A DNA stretch of 64,000 nt, taken from NCBI RefSeq assembly GCF_017948485.1, contig NZ_JAFFSX010000015.1, positions 62,001-126,000 on the forward strand, given 5' to 3'. A program made the position numbers and the translations under genes. The DNA is from Streptomyces sp. GESEQ-35. GTDB lineage: Bacteria; Actinomycetota; Actinomycetes; Streptomycetales; Streptomycetaceae. The notes under the pieces are model-generated. The model did not search any database, had not been told where the DNA came from, and saw only the letters and a program-made list of their open reading frames with translations. Positions within the stretch are counted from its first letter, which is position 1. Each line of letters opens with the position of its first letter. Below, piece by piece: positions 50,840-58,835 of this stretch.

Positions 50840-52348
50840 GTGAACGACACCGCACACGCCCTGGGTTCCTCGCGCACACTCTGGGAACTGGTCGCACGCC
50901 GCGCCGGACTGACCCCCGACCACCCCGTCCTCCTCCAGGACGACCGCACCCTCACCTTCGGCGAACTCCACGACCGCGCAGAACGCGTGGCGGCAGGCCT
51001 GTACGGCATGGGCGTGCGTCCCGGCACGATCGTCGCCTGGCAGCTGCCCACGCGCATCGAATCCGCCCTGCTGTCCTTCGCGCTGGCCCGCCTGGGCGCC
51101 GTACAGTCGCCGGTCATCCCGTTCTACCGGGACCGCGAAGTGGGCTTCGCGGTGCGGGAGTCCAAGGCCGAGTACTTCGCCGTGCCCGGCGAGTGGCGCG
51201 GCTTCGACCACGCGGCGATGGCGCGGCGGCTCGGCGCGAAGGGGATCTTCGAGGCGTACGAGATCCTGCCCGACGGCGATCCCTCCGTACTGCCCGCGCC
51301 GCCCGCCGACGGCACGGACGTCCGCTGGATCTACTGGACCTCCGGCACCACCTCCGACCCCAAGGGCGTGCTGCACACGGACCGTTCACTGCTCGCGGGC
51401 GGCTCCTGCCTCGCCCACGCGCTGCGCCCCACGTCCGCCGACGTGGGCTCGATCGCCTTCCCGTACGCCCATATCGGCGGCCCCGACTACATGGTGATGC
51501 TGCTGCTGTACGGCTTCCCGGCGGTGCTGTTCGAGCAGTTCGCGCTGCCGGACGCGCTGGAGGGGTACCGCAAGCACGGGGTGACGATGGCGGGCGGGTC
51601 CACGGCCTTCTACTCGATGTTCCTCACCGAGCAGCGCAAGCGGCCCCAGGAGAAGCTCATCCCCAGCCTGCGGCTCCTCGCGGGCGGCGGGGCGCCGAAG
51701 TCGCCGGAGGTCTATCACGCCGTCGTCCGTGAGATGGACGTGCAGCTCACCCACGGGTACGGCATGACCGAGGTGCCGATGATCACGATGGGGGCGCCGG
51801 ACGACACGGTCGAGAACCTGGCGACGACCGAGGGGCGGCCGCCGGAGGGGATGGAGATACGGATCGTGGACGGGGAGGTGCGGCTGCGCGGGGAGGCGGT
51901 GTGCCGGGGGTACCTGGATCCGGCGCAGACGGCGGAGGCGTTCGATGCGGAGGGGTTTCTGCGGACCGGTGACCTCGGGCGGCTGACCGACAGCGGGCAT
52001 CTGGTGCTGACCGGACGGCTGAAGGACGTGATCATCCGCAAGGGCGAGAACATCTCGGCGAAGGAGATCGAGGACCTGCTGCACCAGCACCCGGCCGTCG
52101 GGGACGTGGCCGTGATCGGGCTGCCGGACGCCGAGCGCGGGGAGCGGGTGTGCGCGGTGATCGAGCAGCCCTCAGGGGCTCAGAGGTTGACCCTGGAGGC
52201 GGTGACGTCGTACCTGCGCGCGGAAGGGCTGTCGGTCCACAAGCTGCCGGAGCGGCTGGAGGTGGTGGACGCCCTTCCGCGCAACGAGAGCCTGCGGAAG
52301 GTGCTCAAGTACAAGCTTCGCGAGCGCTATTCGGGCTCCGGGAAATAG
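50840..52348 (+). CDS. AMP-forming acyl-CoA ligase (cyclohexanecarboxylate-type)
   Basis: A 502-aa ANL ligase: WIYWTSGTTSDPKGVLHT phosphate loop, THGYGMTEVP, TGDLGRLTDSG, GRLKDVIIRKGENISAKEIE, and a C-terminal lysine region ESLRKVLKYKLRE. It resembles ligases that activate alicyclic or short branched acids such as cyclohexanecarboxylate, but specificity is not proven. GTG start with AAAGGGGG upstream. Regulated with the divergent dehydrogenase pair by boxes 10 and 12. It is the third acyl-activating enzyme of the region. Confidence 0.89.
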   Translation: MNDTAHALGSSRTLWELVARRAGLTPDHPVLLQDDRTLTFGELHDRAERVAAGLYGMGVRPGTIVAWQLPTRIESALLSFALARLGAVQSPVIPFYRDREVGFAVRESKAEYFAVPGEWRGFDHAAMARRLGAKGIFEAYEILPDGDPSVLPAPPADGTDVRWIYWTSGTTSDPKGVLHTDRSLLAGGSCLAHALRPTSADVGSIAFPYAHIGGPDYMVMLLLYGFPAVLFEQFALPDALEGYRKHGVTMAGGSTAFYSMFLTEQRKRPQEKLIPSLRLLAGGGAPKSPEVYHAVVREMDVQLTHGYGMTEVPMITMGAPDDTVENLATTEGRPPEGMEIRIVDGEVRLRGEAVCRGYLDPAQTAEAFDAEGFLRTGDLGRLTDSGHLVLTGRLKDVIIRKGENISAKEIEDLLHQHPAVGDVAVIGLPDAERGERVCAVIEQPSGAQRLTLEAVTSYLRAEGLSVHKLPERLEVVDALPRNESLRKVLKYKLRERYSGSGK

Positions 52349-52861
52349 CTACTCGGGCACGGTGAAGTAGCGGGCGAAGGAGGAGACGATCTCCGCCTCG
52401 CCGATCTTGCCGTCGCCGTCCGTGTCGAGCGTGGCGGCGGCCGTCGTGGCGATCTCGTGACTCACACCGAGGGCGGTGAGCACGCGCGCGGTGTCGGCGA
52501 CGGTGGCCGATCCGTCGCCGTCCGGGTCGGCGATCGCCAGGACGGCGTGCAGGAAGGGGCGGGCGATCTCGGCGAACCGGTCCGGGTTGTCGCGCAGGCG
52601 CTTGACCGCGCCGCCCACGAACTCGTCCCGGGTGATGCGCTGGTCGCCGTCCCGGTCCGCGATGCCGGCCATGCCCTGCCAGAACGCCTCGGCGCCGATG
52701 TACAGGGCCTGCCCCTTGTCGGAGCGGGCCGCCATGTCGAACTCCGCGAGCAGCCTCTTGGCCGCCGCGCTGAAGTCCTCGCGGTCGATGTAGCCGTTGC
52801 CGTCCTGATCGAAGGTGGCGAACCGGGCGGCGATCCTGCGCTCGTACTCGCTGCTGACCAT
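52349..52861 (-). CDS. four-EF-hand calcium-binding protein (calerythrin-like)
   Basis: A 170-aa protein with four canonical EF-hand loops at residues 18-29 (DQDGNGYIDRED), 69-80, 112-123 and 146-157 (DTDGDGKIGEAE). The first and third loops end in Asp rather than Glu, which lowers calcium affinity or favours magnesium. Streptomyces calerythrin-like proteins buffer or sense calcium during development. It abuts the convergent CoA-ligase stop directly. GAAGAGAC precedes the ATG. Confidence 0.93.
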   Translation of the reverse strand: MVSSEYERRIAARFATFDQDGNGYIDREDFSAAAKRLLAEFDMAARSDKGQALYIGAEAFWQGMAGIADRDGDQRITRDEFVGGAVKRLRDNPDRFAEIARPFLHAVLAIADPDGDGSATVADTARVLTALGVSHEIATTAAATLDTDGDGKIGEAEIVSSFARYFTVPE

Positions 52862-53036
52862 GTCTCTTCGTGCCGCCTTACGTCACGTGGGGTGCTTCTG
52901 GCACGGAGCGTACGACGCCCGGGACGGTCCTGGAGCCGAAAACGTCGCTTGTGCCAAGACCGGGCTAATTTTGCGACAACGGTGTGGCAGAGCGACGCGC
53001 GCCGTGCACCGAGCGCAGGGCTTCAGCAGCGGCGGG

Positions 53037-53411
53037 TCACGCCGAGAGCGGTTCGGTCCCGTCGTCGACCGCCGCGTCCAGATCCGGGTACACCTCGAAC
53101 AGGCGCCGTACGCCGAGGGCGCCGAGCACCCTGTTGACGTGGGAGCCGTCCACCGCCCCCTGAGCGGGCAGTATCAAGCGCAGACTGCCCTGGCAGGAGC
53201 GGATGAGACGGCGGGACGCGATGAGGACGCCGACGCCGCTGGAATCGCAGAACAGGACCTCGGAGAGGTCGAGGACGAGACTGTGGCGCCCCTCGGCCAC
53301 CACGTCGTGCACCCGCTGACGCAGCACCGGCGACGTCACCAGATCCAGCTCGCCCGACACTTGGAGCACGGCCCATTCGCCGTGCTCGTCGCCGGTCACG
53401 TAGAACGCCAC
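53037..53411 (-). CDS. STAS-domain anti-sigma factor antagonist
   Basis: A 124-aa SpoIIAA-like protein: VLQVSGELDLVTSPVLRQRV and VLDLSEVLFCDSSGVGVLIAS, whose DSSG contains the phosphorylatable serine. Unphosphorylated, such proteins release a sigma factor from its RsbW-type anti-sigma kinase. One candidate partner is the RsbW-like protein at 47755, not adjacent. The GTG at 53411 is preferred (GAGGGG at 7 nt) over GTG 53414 and TTG 53417. Confidence 0.9.
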   Translation of the reverse strand: MAFYVTGDEHGEWAVLQVSGELDLVTSPVLRQRVHDVVAEGRHSLVLDLSEVLFCDSSGVGVLIASRRLIRSCQGSLRLILPAQGAVDGSHVNRVLGALGVRRLFEVYPDLDAAVDDGTEPLSA

Positions 53412-53767
53412 CACCAAACCCCTCGCTCGCCGGAAACGGAAGCCTTACCTTCGCTTCCTTGCAGCGCGGCTGCCCAGCGGCCGTTCCCCGAAACCAGGTA
53501 CAGGAAACGGAAAACAATCAGAAGAGGCTTGTTTCCGTCGTATTCGATCCTGTTCGATCGAGTCTGATCGCGCACACAGTGGGTAGGCGCGTGGTGGGAC
53601 AGGGTGACGACGGGGGCGGATCCGTGCCTGGAAGGTCCACTACCACCTGCCGCTCTCCAGGGGGCGCCCATTGCCACAAAGGGGCGTGCGCTGTCGGAGG
53701 TGCCGACTACATTCGAGATGACGGCGGACGCGGGCCGGACCGGAGACGAGCAGGGTGAGGGGGCCGT
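53412..53767. other. 356-bp divergent promoter region (STAS / ECF sigma)
   Basis: No gene is supported. The sequence GGAAACGGAA occurs at about 53435 and 53503 and GTTTCC at about 53530, resembling ECF-type -35 (GGAAC) elements, so the sigma gene or the STAS gene could be under ECF control. Some of the surrounding sequence is AT-richer than average. Confidence 0.4.
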
Positions 53768-54346
53768 ATGGCGAAGAAGGACGCACCGCCCCGCTGGGAC
53801 CGCAAGATGCAGCAGCGGCTCGCACGCGGCGAGGCGGCCGCCCTCGGTGAGCTGTACGACCGGTTCGCTTCGCTCGTGCACGGTCTTGCCCACCGCGTGG
53901 TCGGAGACGAGCGCGCGGCCGACGGCATCACCAGGGAGGTCTTCGCCCATGTCTGGCAGCATCCGGAGGCGTACGACCCCAGGCAGGGCCCCCTGCGCTC
54001 CTGGGTCGCCACTCTGACCCACCGCCTGGCCGTGCAGCGGCTGCGTGCCACCGAGACCGCCGCCCTCGCCCACCGCGGCGGCTCCACCGAGGACCTGGAG
54101 CGCAAGGTCCGCCACGCCTCGGTCGCCGCCCGCGCCGACTACATCGTCCAGGCCATGCCCGTCCCGCTGCGCGCCGCCCTGGAGCTGGCCTATTTCCAGC
54201 GCCGCGACTACCGCCAGACCGCCGCCGACCTCGGCGTCACCGAGGACGAGGCCCGCCGCCGCCTCCGCCTCGGCCTGCAACTGCTCTCCACCGCCCATGA
54301 CGCCGGCGCCCCCGGGGCACCGCCGGGATACGGAGGTGCGGTGTGA
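53768..54346 (+). CDS. ECF RNA polymerase sigma factor
   Basis: A 192-aa sigma-70 family protein with region 2 (about 18-85; LGELYDRFASLVHGLAHRVVGD, EVFAHVWQHPEAYDP) and region 4 (about 125-175; MPVPLRAALELAYFQRRDYRQTAADLGVTEDEARRRL). GAGGGGG precedes the ATG. Its stop overlaps the start of a zinc-finger anti-sigma gene (GTGA), the classical sigma/anti-sigma pair. Target promoters are unknown. Confidence 0.91.
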   Translation: MAKKDAPPRWDRKMQQRLARGEAAALGELYDRFASLVHGLAHRVVGDERAADGITREVFAHVWQHPEAYDPRQGPLRSWVATLTHRLAVQRLRATETAALAHRGGSTEDLERKVRHASVAARADYIVQAMPVPLRAALELAYFQRRDYRQTAADLGVTEDEARRRLRLGLQLLSTAHDAGAPGAPPGYGGAV

Positions 54347-55749
54347 GCGGGTCGGAGCGGTTCGAGTCGTTCGACGAACACGAGGGATACGGCGGCCAGG
54401 ACGGCCCCGGCGAGGCGGACCGGGCCGACGACGGCGCGGGGCACGGCATCCCGGGCGCCGAGGGCCGGCCGGGCGTGAGCGAGCCCGGAGGCCCGGGCGG
54501 CTCGGACGGACCCCACGGCCCCGACAACGGCGGCGGGCAGAACCCCGGCCACCCGCCCCGCATACCCCTGCCACGCTCCTCCGTCGAGGACGGCGGGCAG
54601 CCGCTGCCCTCCCTGGCGGAACTGGGCGACCTGGCACCTCGGCCCGCCCCGCCGGCACTTGAGCACCATGTCCTCAAAGCTCTGCTCGGGGCATGGGCGC
54701 TGGCCGCCTGCTCACCGGAGGAGACGGCCGCCGTCGAGGAGCACCTCGGCGACTGCGGCTCCTGCGCCGACGAGGCACTGCGGCTGCGGGGCGCCGTCGG
54801 GCTGCTGCATCCCGCCGAGAGCCTCGACCTCGATCCGGGCCTGCGCACCCGCGTCCTGGGGGTCTCCTTCGACCGGCGGCCACCGCGCATCCCGGTGCCC
54901 GAGTGGGCCGGTCCGTACGACGCCGAGACCGCGCGCCTGGACGCCCTGCTCCAGGACATAGGGGACGCCGAGTGGCACGCGCCCGTGCGGCTGCGGTGGT
55001 TCGAGGCCGACGAGGTGACGAGCCGGCGTACGACCGTCGCCGGGGTCATCGCGCATCTGCTGACGGTCGACGGGATCGTGGCGCTGGCCCTCGGCCTGGA
55101 CGACCCGCTGGGCGACACCCCGGCCGCCTCGCCGACCCCTGCGGGGCGCACGGAGGCGTACTGGGCGGCGTCGCACTTCCCGCCCAACCGCTCTGTGCGG
55201 GGACCCTGGCGGGAGCAGAGCCATGATCTCGTACGGACGGTGTCCTTCACCGGGAGCAGCTCCGGCTCGCTGCCGGTGCCCTACGGCGCCTTCGAGCTGC
55301 CGCTGCGGGACGCGATGCTGGACCGGGCCTTCGAGTGCTGGGTCCACGCGGAGGACATCGCCGAGGCGGTCGACTACCCGTACGAACCGCCGGCCCCGCG
55401 CCATCTGCACCACATGATCGACCTCGCGGCGCGCATGCTCCCGCAGGTTCTGGCCGCACGCCGCCGTGCCGGCCGCCCCAGGCACCTGGTCCCGGTGGGC
55501 GAGCCCGGCCGCAGCCTGCGCCTGGAGATCGAGGGCCTGGGCGGCGGCGAGTGGCTGATCCCCCTGGACTCCCCCGTGGCGGTGGGCTCGGCCGAGCACG
55601 AGGTCGCCCATGTCGCGCTGGACGGCGTGGAGTTCTGCCGGTTGGCGGCGGGCCATGTGCCTCCGGCGGAGGCGGCGGCGGGTCAGGTCGGTGACCGTGA
55701 GGCCATCAGAGACGTACTGTTCGCGACGGCGAGCATGAGCCGCATGTAG
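54343..55749 (+). CDS. zinc-finger anti-sigma / mycothiol-dependent isomerase-like fusion
   Basis: A 468-aa protein. A disordered Gly/Asp/Pro N-terminus (about 1-90) is followed by an anti-sigma zinc-binding segment with H134, C138 and C141 (Hx3CxxC). A long C-terminal domain resembles mycothiol-dependent maleylpyruvate isomerase (DinB-like fold; LLQDIGDAEWHAPVRLRWFEADEV, FECWVHAEDIAEAVDYPYE). No membrane helix is visible, so it is a soluble anti-sigma. The GTG start overlaps the sigma stop. The fused domain could sense mycothiol or a related thiol state and release sigma (inference). Confidence 0.86.
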   Translation: MSGSERFESFDEHEGYGGQDGPGEADRADDGAGHGIPGAEGRPGVSEPGGPGGSDGPHGPDNGGGQNPGHPPRIPLPRSSVEDGGQPLPSLAELGDLAPRPAPPALEHHVLKALLGAWALAACSPEETAAVEEHLGDCGSCADEALRLRGAVGLLHPAESLDLDPGLRTRVLGVSFDRRPPRIPVPEWAGPYDAETARLDALLQDIGDAEWHAPVRLRWFEADEVTSRRTTVAGVIAHLLTVDGIVALALGLDDPLGDTPAASPTPAGRTEAYWAASHFPPNRSVRGPWREQSHDLVRTVSFTGSSSGSLPVPYGAFELPLRDAMLDRAFECWVHAEDIAEAVDYPYEPPAPRHLHHMIDLAARMLPQVLAARRRAGRPRHLVPVGEPGRSLRLEIEGLGGGEWLIPLDSPVAVGSAEHEVAHVALDGVEFCRLAAGHVPPAEAAAGQVGDREAIRDVLFATASMSRM

Positions 55750-55790
55750 GGGTGGGTTGCGGTTTCGAGGGCGGCTGCGGGTGCGTGGGG

Positions 55791-55826
55791 GTTGCTCGCG
55801 CAGTTCCCCGCGCCCCTAAAGGGGCG
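55791..55826 (-). repeat. Streptomyces intergenic repeat, copy 4 (inverted)
   Basis: GTTGCTCGCGCAGTTCCCCG ... CCCCTAAAGGGGCG, the reverse complement of copies 1-3. It faces copy 5 at 55844 and so forms a large inverted structure between the convergent anti-sigma and purU genes. Confidence 0.85.
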
Positions 55827-55843
55827 TCCGGTGCACGTAGTCA

Positions 55844-55877
55844 AGGGGCGCGGGGAACTGCGCGACCAGCCCACGAC
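55844..55877 (+). repeat. Streptomyces intergenic repeat, copy 5
   Basis: AGGGGCGCGGGGAACTGCGC then GACCAGCCCACGAC, in direct orientation, 17 bp from the inverted copy 4. Confidence 0.85.
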
Positions 55878-55915
55878 TACCCGCAGCCGCCCCCGAAACA
55901 GAACCCCCCTCGCTA

Positions 55916-56797
55916 CTAGGCGAACACAACCGTCCGCCGCCCATTGAGCAGAATCCGGCGCTCAGCGTGCCACTTCACGGCCCGCGCCAGCGCCTGGCAC
56001 TCCACGTCCCGCCCGACCGCCACCAGCTGATCCGGCGTGACGTCATGCCCCACCCGCTCGACCTCCTGCTCGATGATCGGCCCCTCATCAAGGTCGGCGG
56101 TGACATAGTGCGCCGTCGCGCCGATCAGCTTCACACCCCGCGCATGCGCCTGGTGATACGGCTTCGCGCCCTTGAAGCTCGGCAGGAAGGAGTGGTGGAT
56201 GTTGATGATGCGGCCGCTGAGCGCCTTGCAGAAGTCGTCGGACAGCACCTGCATATAGCGGGCCAGCACCACCAGCTCGACGTTCTCCTCGCGCACCAGG
56301 TCCAGCACCCGCGCCTCGGCCTGCGGCTTGTTGTCCTTCGTCACCGCGATGTGGTGGAAGGGAATGTCGTACGAGCCCACCAGCTCGGCGAAGTCGGTGT
56401 GGTTGGACACCACCGCGGCGATCTCCACCGGCAGCGCCCCGATCCGGGCCCGGAACAGCAGGTCGTTCAGACAGTGGCCGAACTTGCTGACCATCAGGAT
56501 GACGCGCATCTTCTCGTCGGCCCGGTTGATCTGCCAGTCCATCTGGAAGGAGTCACCGATCGCGGCGAAGCTCGCCCGCAGCTTGTCCACGGTCACCGGC
56601 GCCTCCGCCGAGAAGTGGACCCGCATGAAGAACAGTCCCGTGTCGTGGTCGCCGAACTGCTGGCTGTCCTCGATGTTGCATCCGGTCATGAAGAGGTAGC
56701 TCGACACGGCGTGCACGATGCCCTGCTTGTCGGGGCAGAACAGGGTGAGGACGTACTGGTCGGAGGGGACCGCGGCTCGGTCGGACTGCTCGTTCAT
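55916..56797 (-). CDS. purU: formyltetrahydrofolate deformylase
   Basis: A 293-aa PurU: an N-terminal ACT domain (about 14-95; VLTLFCPDKQGIVHAVSSYL) and a formyltransferase-fold catalytic domain with INIHHSFLPSFKGAKPYHQA (catalytic Asn and His) and HYVTADLDEGPII (catalytic Asp). It hydrolyses 10-formyl-THF to THF and formate, balancing one-carbon units. Length matches the family. In S. coelicolor purU lies on the far side of the afsK region, agreeing with the layout here (recalled). Confidence 0.96.
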   Translation of the reverse strand: MNEQSDRAAVPSDQYVLTLFCPDKQGIVHAVSSYLFMTGCNIEDSQQFGDHDTGLFFMRVHFSAEAPVTVDKLRASFAAIGDSFQMDWQINRADEKMRVILMVSKFGHCLNDLLFRARIGALPVEIAAVVSNHTDFAELVGSYDIPFHHIAVTKDNKPQAEARVLDLVREENVELVVLARYMQVLSDDFCKALSGRIINIHHSFLPSFKGAKPYHQAHARGVKLIGATAHYVTADLDEGPIIEQEVERVGHDVTPDQLVAVGRDVECQALARAVKWHAERRILLNGRRTVVFA

Positions 56798-56843
56798 GCA
56801 GGACAGGGTCCCATATCGAGCAAGCCGGACGGACGGACGTCCG

Positions 56844-57290
56844 CTACGCGGACCGCGTCATGATCCGCAGCACTTCGAGCGTGCGCGGTGGCGAGTCCGG
56901 ATCGTCCGTGTCGGCCATCGCCATCCGTACGTGCGCGTCCCGGGCCGCCCGCACCGCCTCCGGCCACGCCTCGTGGTCGACGTAGGCGGCGACCTGGGCG
57001 TCCGGCCCGACCTGGTGCATGATCCGCAGCACGCGCAGCACGGCGGTGTCGACCAGCGCCGCCTCCTGCGAGTCCCGGAAGATCGTGCCCACGTATTTCT
57101 CGGCGGACCAGTTGTCCAGCCAGGTGTCCTCGACCAGGCGGTACACGGCGTCGGTGACGTCCCCGTACCCGTCGACACCGGCCAGCCAGACCTCTCGCTG
57201 GAACACCGGATCGGAAAGCATGTGCAGCGCGGAGCGCACATTGCTGCGCCAGCGCCACCACGGCATGTCGTTCAGTGGCATGTCGCCCAT
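56844..57290 (-). CDS. conserved Streptomyces protein next to purU
   Basis: A 148-aa soluble protein without recognised domains: WWRWRSNVRSALHMLSDPVFQREVWL, DAVYRLVEDTWLDNWSAEKYVG and ALVDTAVLRVLRIMHQ. I recall a family conserved next to purU in Streptomyces but no known function. ATG 57290 is used since the sequence upstream is atypical; an in-frame GTG at 57380 would add 30 residues. Same strand as purU, 46 nt before it, so probably one transcript. Confidence 0.8.
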   Translation of the reverse strand: MGDMPLNDMPWWRWRSNVRSALHMLSDPVFQREVWLAGVDGYGDVTDAVYRLVEDTWLDNWSAEKYVGTIFRDSQEAALVDTAVLRVLRIMHQVGPDAQVAAYVDHEAWPEAVRAARDAHVRMAMADTDDPDSPPRTLEVLRIMTRSA

Positions 57291-57461
57291 GGTGGGGGAG
57301 CGACGGCCGCGACGGGAAGAGTTCTCCGAACCTTGCACGGTCACCGATCGTACGTTCTCGCTCAGACGACGATCAGGCACCCCCGCAATTCACCTTTACG
57401 TCACCTGTCGTTGACCGAAGGTCACTCCTGGGTTAGCGATGTGGCGGAATCGTGCGTTTCC

Positions 57462-58769
57462 ATGACCGGCAGGCGTCACCACCGCAAGACCTACCTCCCC
57501 ACGTTCACCCGGCCCGTCAGAGCCACCGTTCACAGAGCGGCGGCCCTGGTCGCGTGTGCGTCGCTCGCCGTCGGTTGCGGGGTCGTCCCCGGTGTCTCGG
57601 GGGGCGCCGGGGACAACCCCATCACCGTCATGACCTGGGCACCGAGCGAGACCAGCGCCACGAACAAGCCCGGCATGCCCGCGCTCGCCCTCGCGTACGC
57701 CCGCTGGGTCAACGCCAACGGCGGCATCAACGGGCACAAACTGAAGATCCTGATCTGCAACGACCACAACGACACCGTGGACGCCGCCGACTGCGGCCGG
57801 CGCGCGGTCAAGGAAAACGTGGTCGCGGTCGTCGGGTCCTACAGCCAGTACTCCGACTCCTTCTTTCCGCCCCTCGAGGGCGCGGGCATACCGTACATAG
57901 GCGGATACGGACTCACCGAGTCCGAGTTCACCAGCCCGCTGTCCTACCCCGTCAACGGCGGCCAGCCCGCCCTGCTGGCCGGCCTCGGCCAGGCGCTCTC
58001 CAAGAACTGCGGGCCCGTCTCCCTGATCCGGCCCGACACCATCGCCGGCGACGAGCTGCCCGCGATGCTCAACTCCGGCCTGAAGTCGGGCGGGCACGCG
58101 GAGGCCGGCGACCAGCTCGCCAAGGACGACGCCACCGAGTACTCGACGCCGGCCAAGACGGCCCTCGACTACGCCTCCGCCGACTCGACGGAGACCGGGT
58201 GCGTGGTGCCCTCCCTCGGCGACCGCACCAGCACCTTCATGGACTCCTTCCGCCGTGCCCGCGCGGACTACCCCGACGTGCGCACCGGCACCGTGCTGGG
58301 CAGCGTCGACCAGACCGTGATCAACGCGAACGGCGGAGCTTCGTCGCCGTACGAGGGGTCGTACATCTCGGGCTGGTACCCGGTCTCGACCGACAAGCGC
58401 TGGGACCAGATGAAGCAGGTCATCAACAAGCACGCCTTCGGCGACAACCGCATCGACGTCGGAGACGCCGGCGTACAGACCACGTGGATCGCCTACACCG
58501 TGTTCAAGGAGGTCGTCGAGTCGCTCGGTGACGGCGAGGTGAGTGCCGACTCCGTGCGGCACGCTCTCGACAAGGGGCTCAAGGTCTCCACCGGCGGGCT
58601 CACGCCCACCCTGCGCTGGCAGTTCCAGGACGAGCTCGCCGCCGTCGGCTTCCCGCGCATGGTGAACGCCGATGTGACCCTCCAGGTCGTACGGAACGGC
58701 CGGCTCGTCGCGGCGAAGAAGGGCTTCACCGACATGACGGAAACGCTGAAGACGGCGAATGTGAGCTGA
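57462..58769 (+). CDS. branched-chain amino-acid type substrate-binding lipoprotein
   Basis: A 435-aa periplasmic-binding-fold (Peripla_BP_6) protein. The N-terminal signal ends in LAVGCGV with lipidation at C39. Mature segments ITVMTWAPSETSATNKPGM, NANGGINGHKLKILICNDHND and VAVVGSYSQYSDSFFPPLEG are typical of LivJ-like receptors. No permease or ATPase genes follow, so it is an orphan receptor or works with a distant transporter or signalling partner. ATG 57462 has only a weak ribosome site. A strong terminator follows. Confidence 0.87.
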   Translation: MTGRRHHRKTYLPTFTRPVRATVHRAAALVACASLAVGCGVVPGVSGGAGDNPITVMTWAPSETSATNKPGMPALALAYARWVNANGGINGHKLKILICNDHNDTVDAADCGRRAVKENVVAVVGSYSQYSDSFFPPLEGAGIPYIGGYGLTESEFTSPLSYPVNGGQPALLAGLGQALSKNCGPVSLIRPDTIAGDELPAMLNSGLKSGGHAEAGDQLAKDDATEYSTPAKTALDYASADSTETGCVVPSLGDRTSTFMDSFRRARADYPDVRTGTVLGSVDQTVINANGGASSPYEGSYISGWYPVSTDKRWDQMKQVINKHAFGDNRIDVGDAGVQTTWIAYTVFKEVVESLGDGEVSADSVRHALDKGLKVSTGGLTPTLRWQFQDELAAVGFPRMVNADVTLQVVRNGRLVAAKKGFTDMTETLKTANVS

Positions 58770-58783
58770 GCCGAGCCGCTCCA

Positions 58784-58816
58784 AGAGGTCCTGACACAGC
58801 TGCTGTCAGGACCTCT
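58784..58816 (+). terminator. terminator after the lipoprotein gene
   Basis: Perfect 13-bp stem AGAGGTCCTGACA (58784-58796) with 58804-58816 and a 7-nt loop, 14 nt after the stop. Confidence 0.8.
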
Positions 58817-58835
58817 CGGCGTCTGTCAGGACCTG

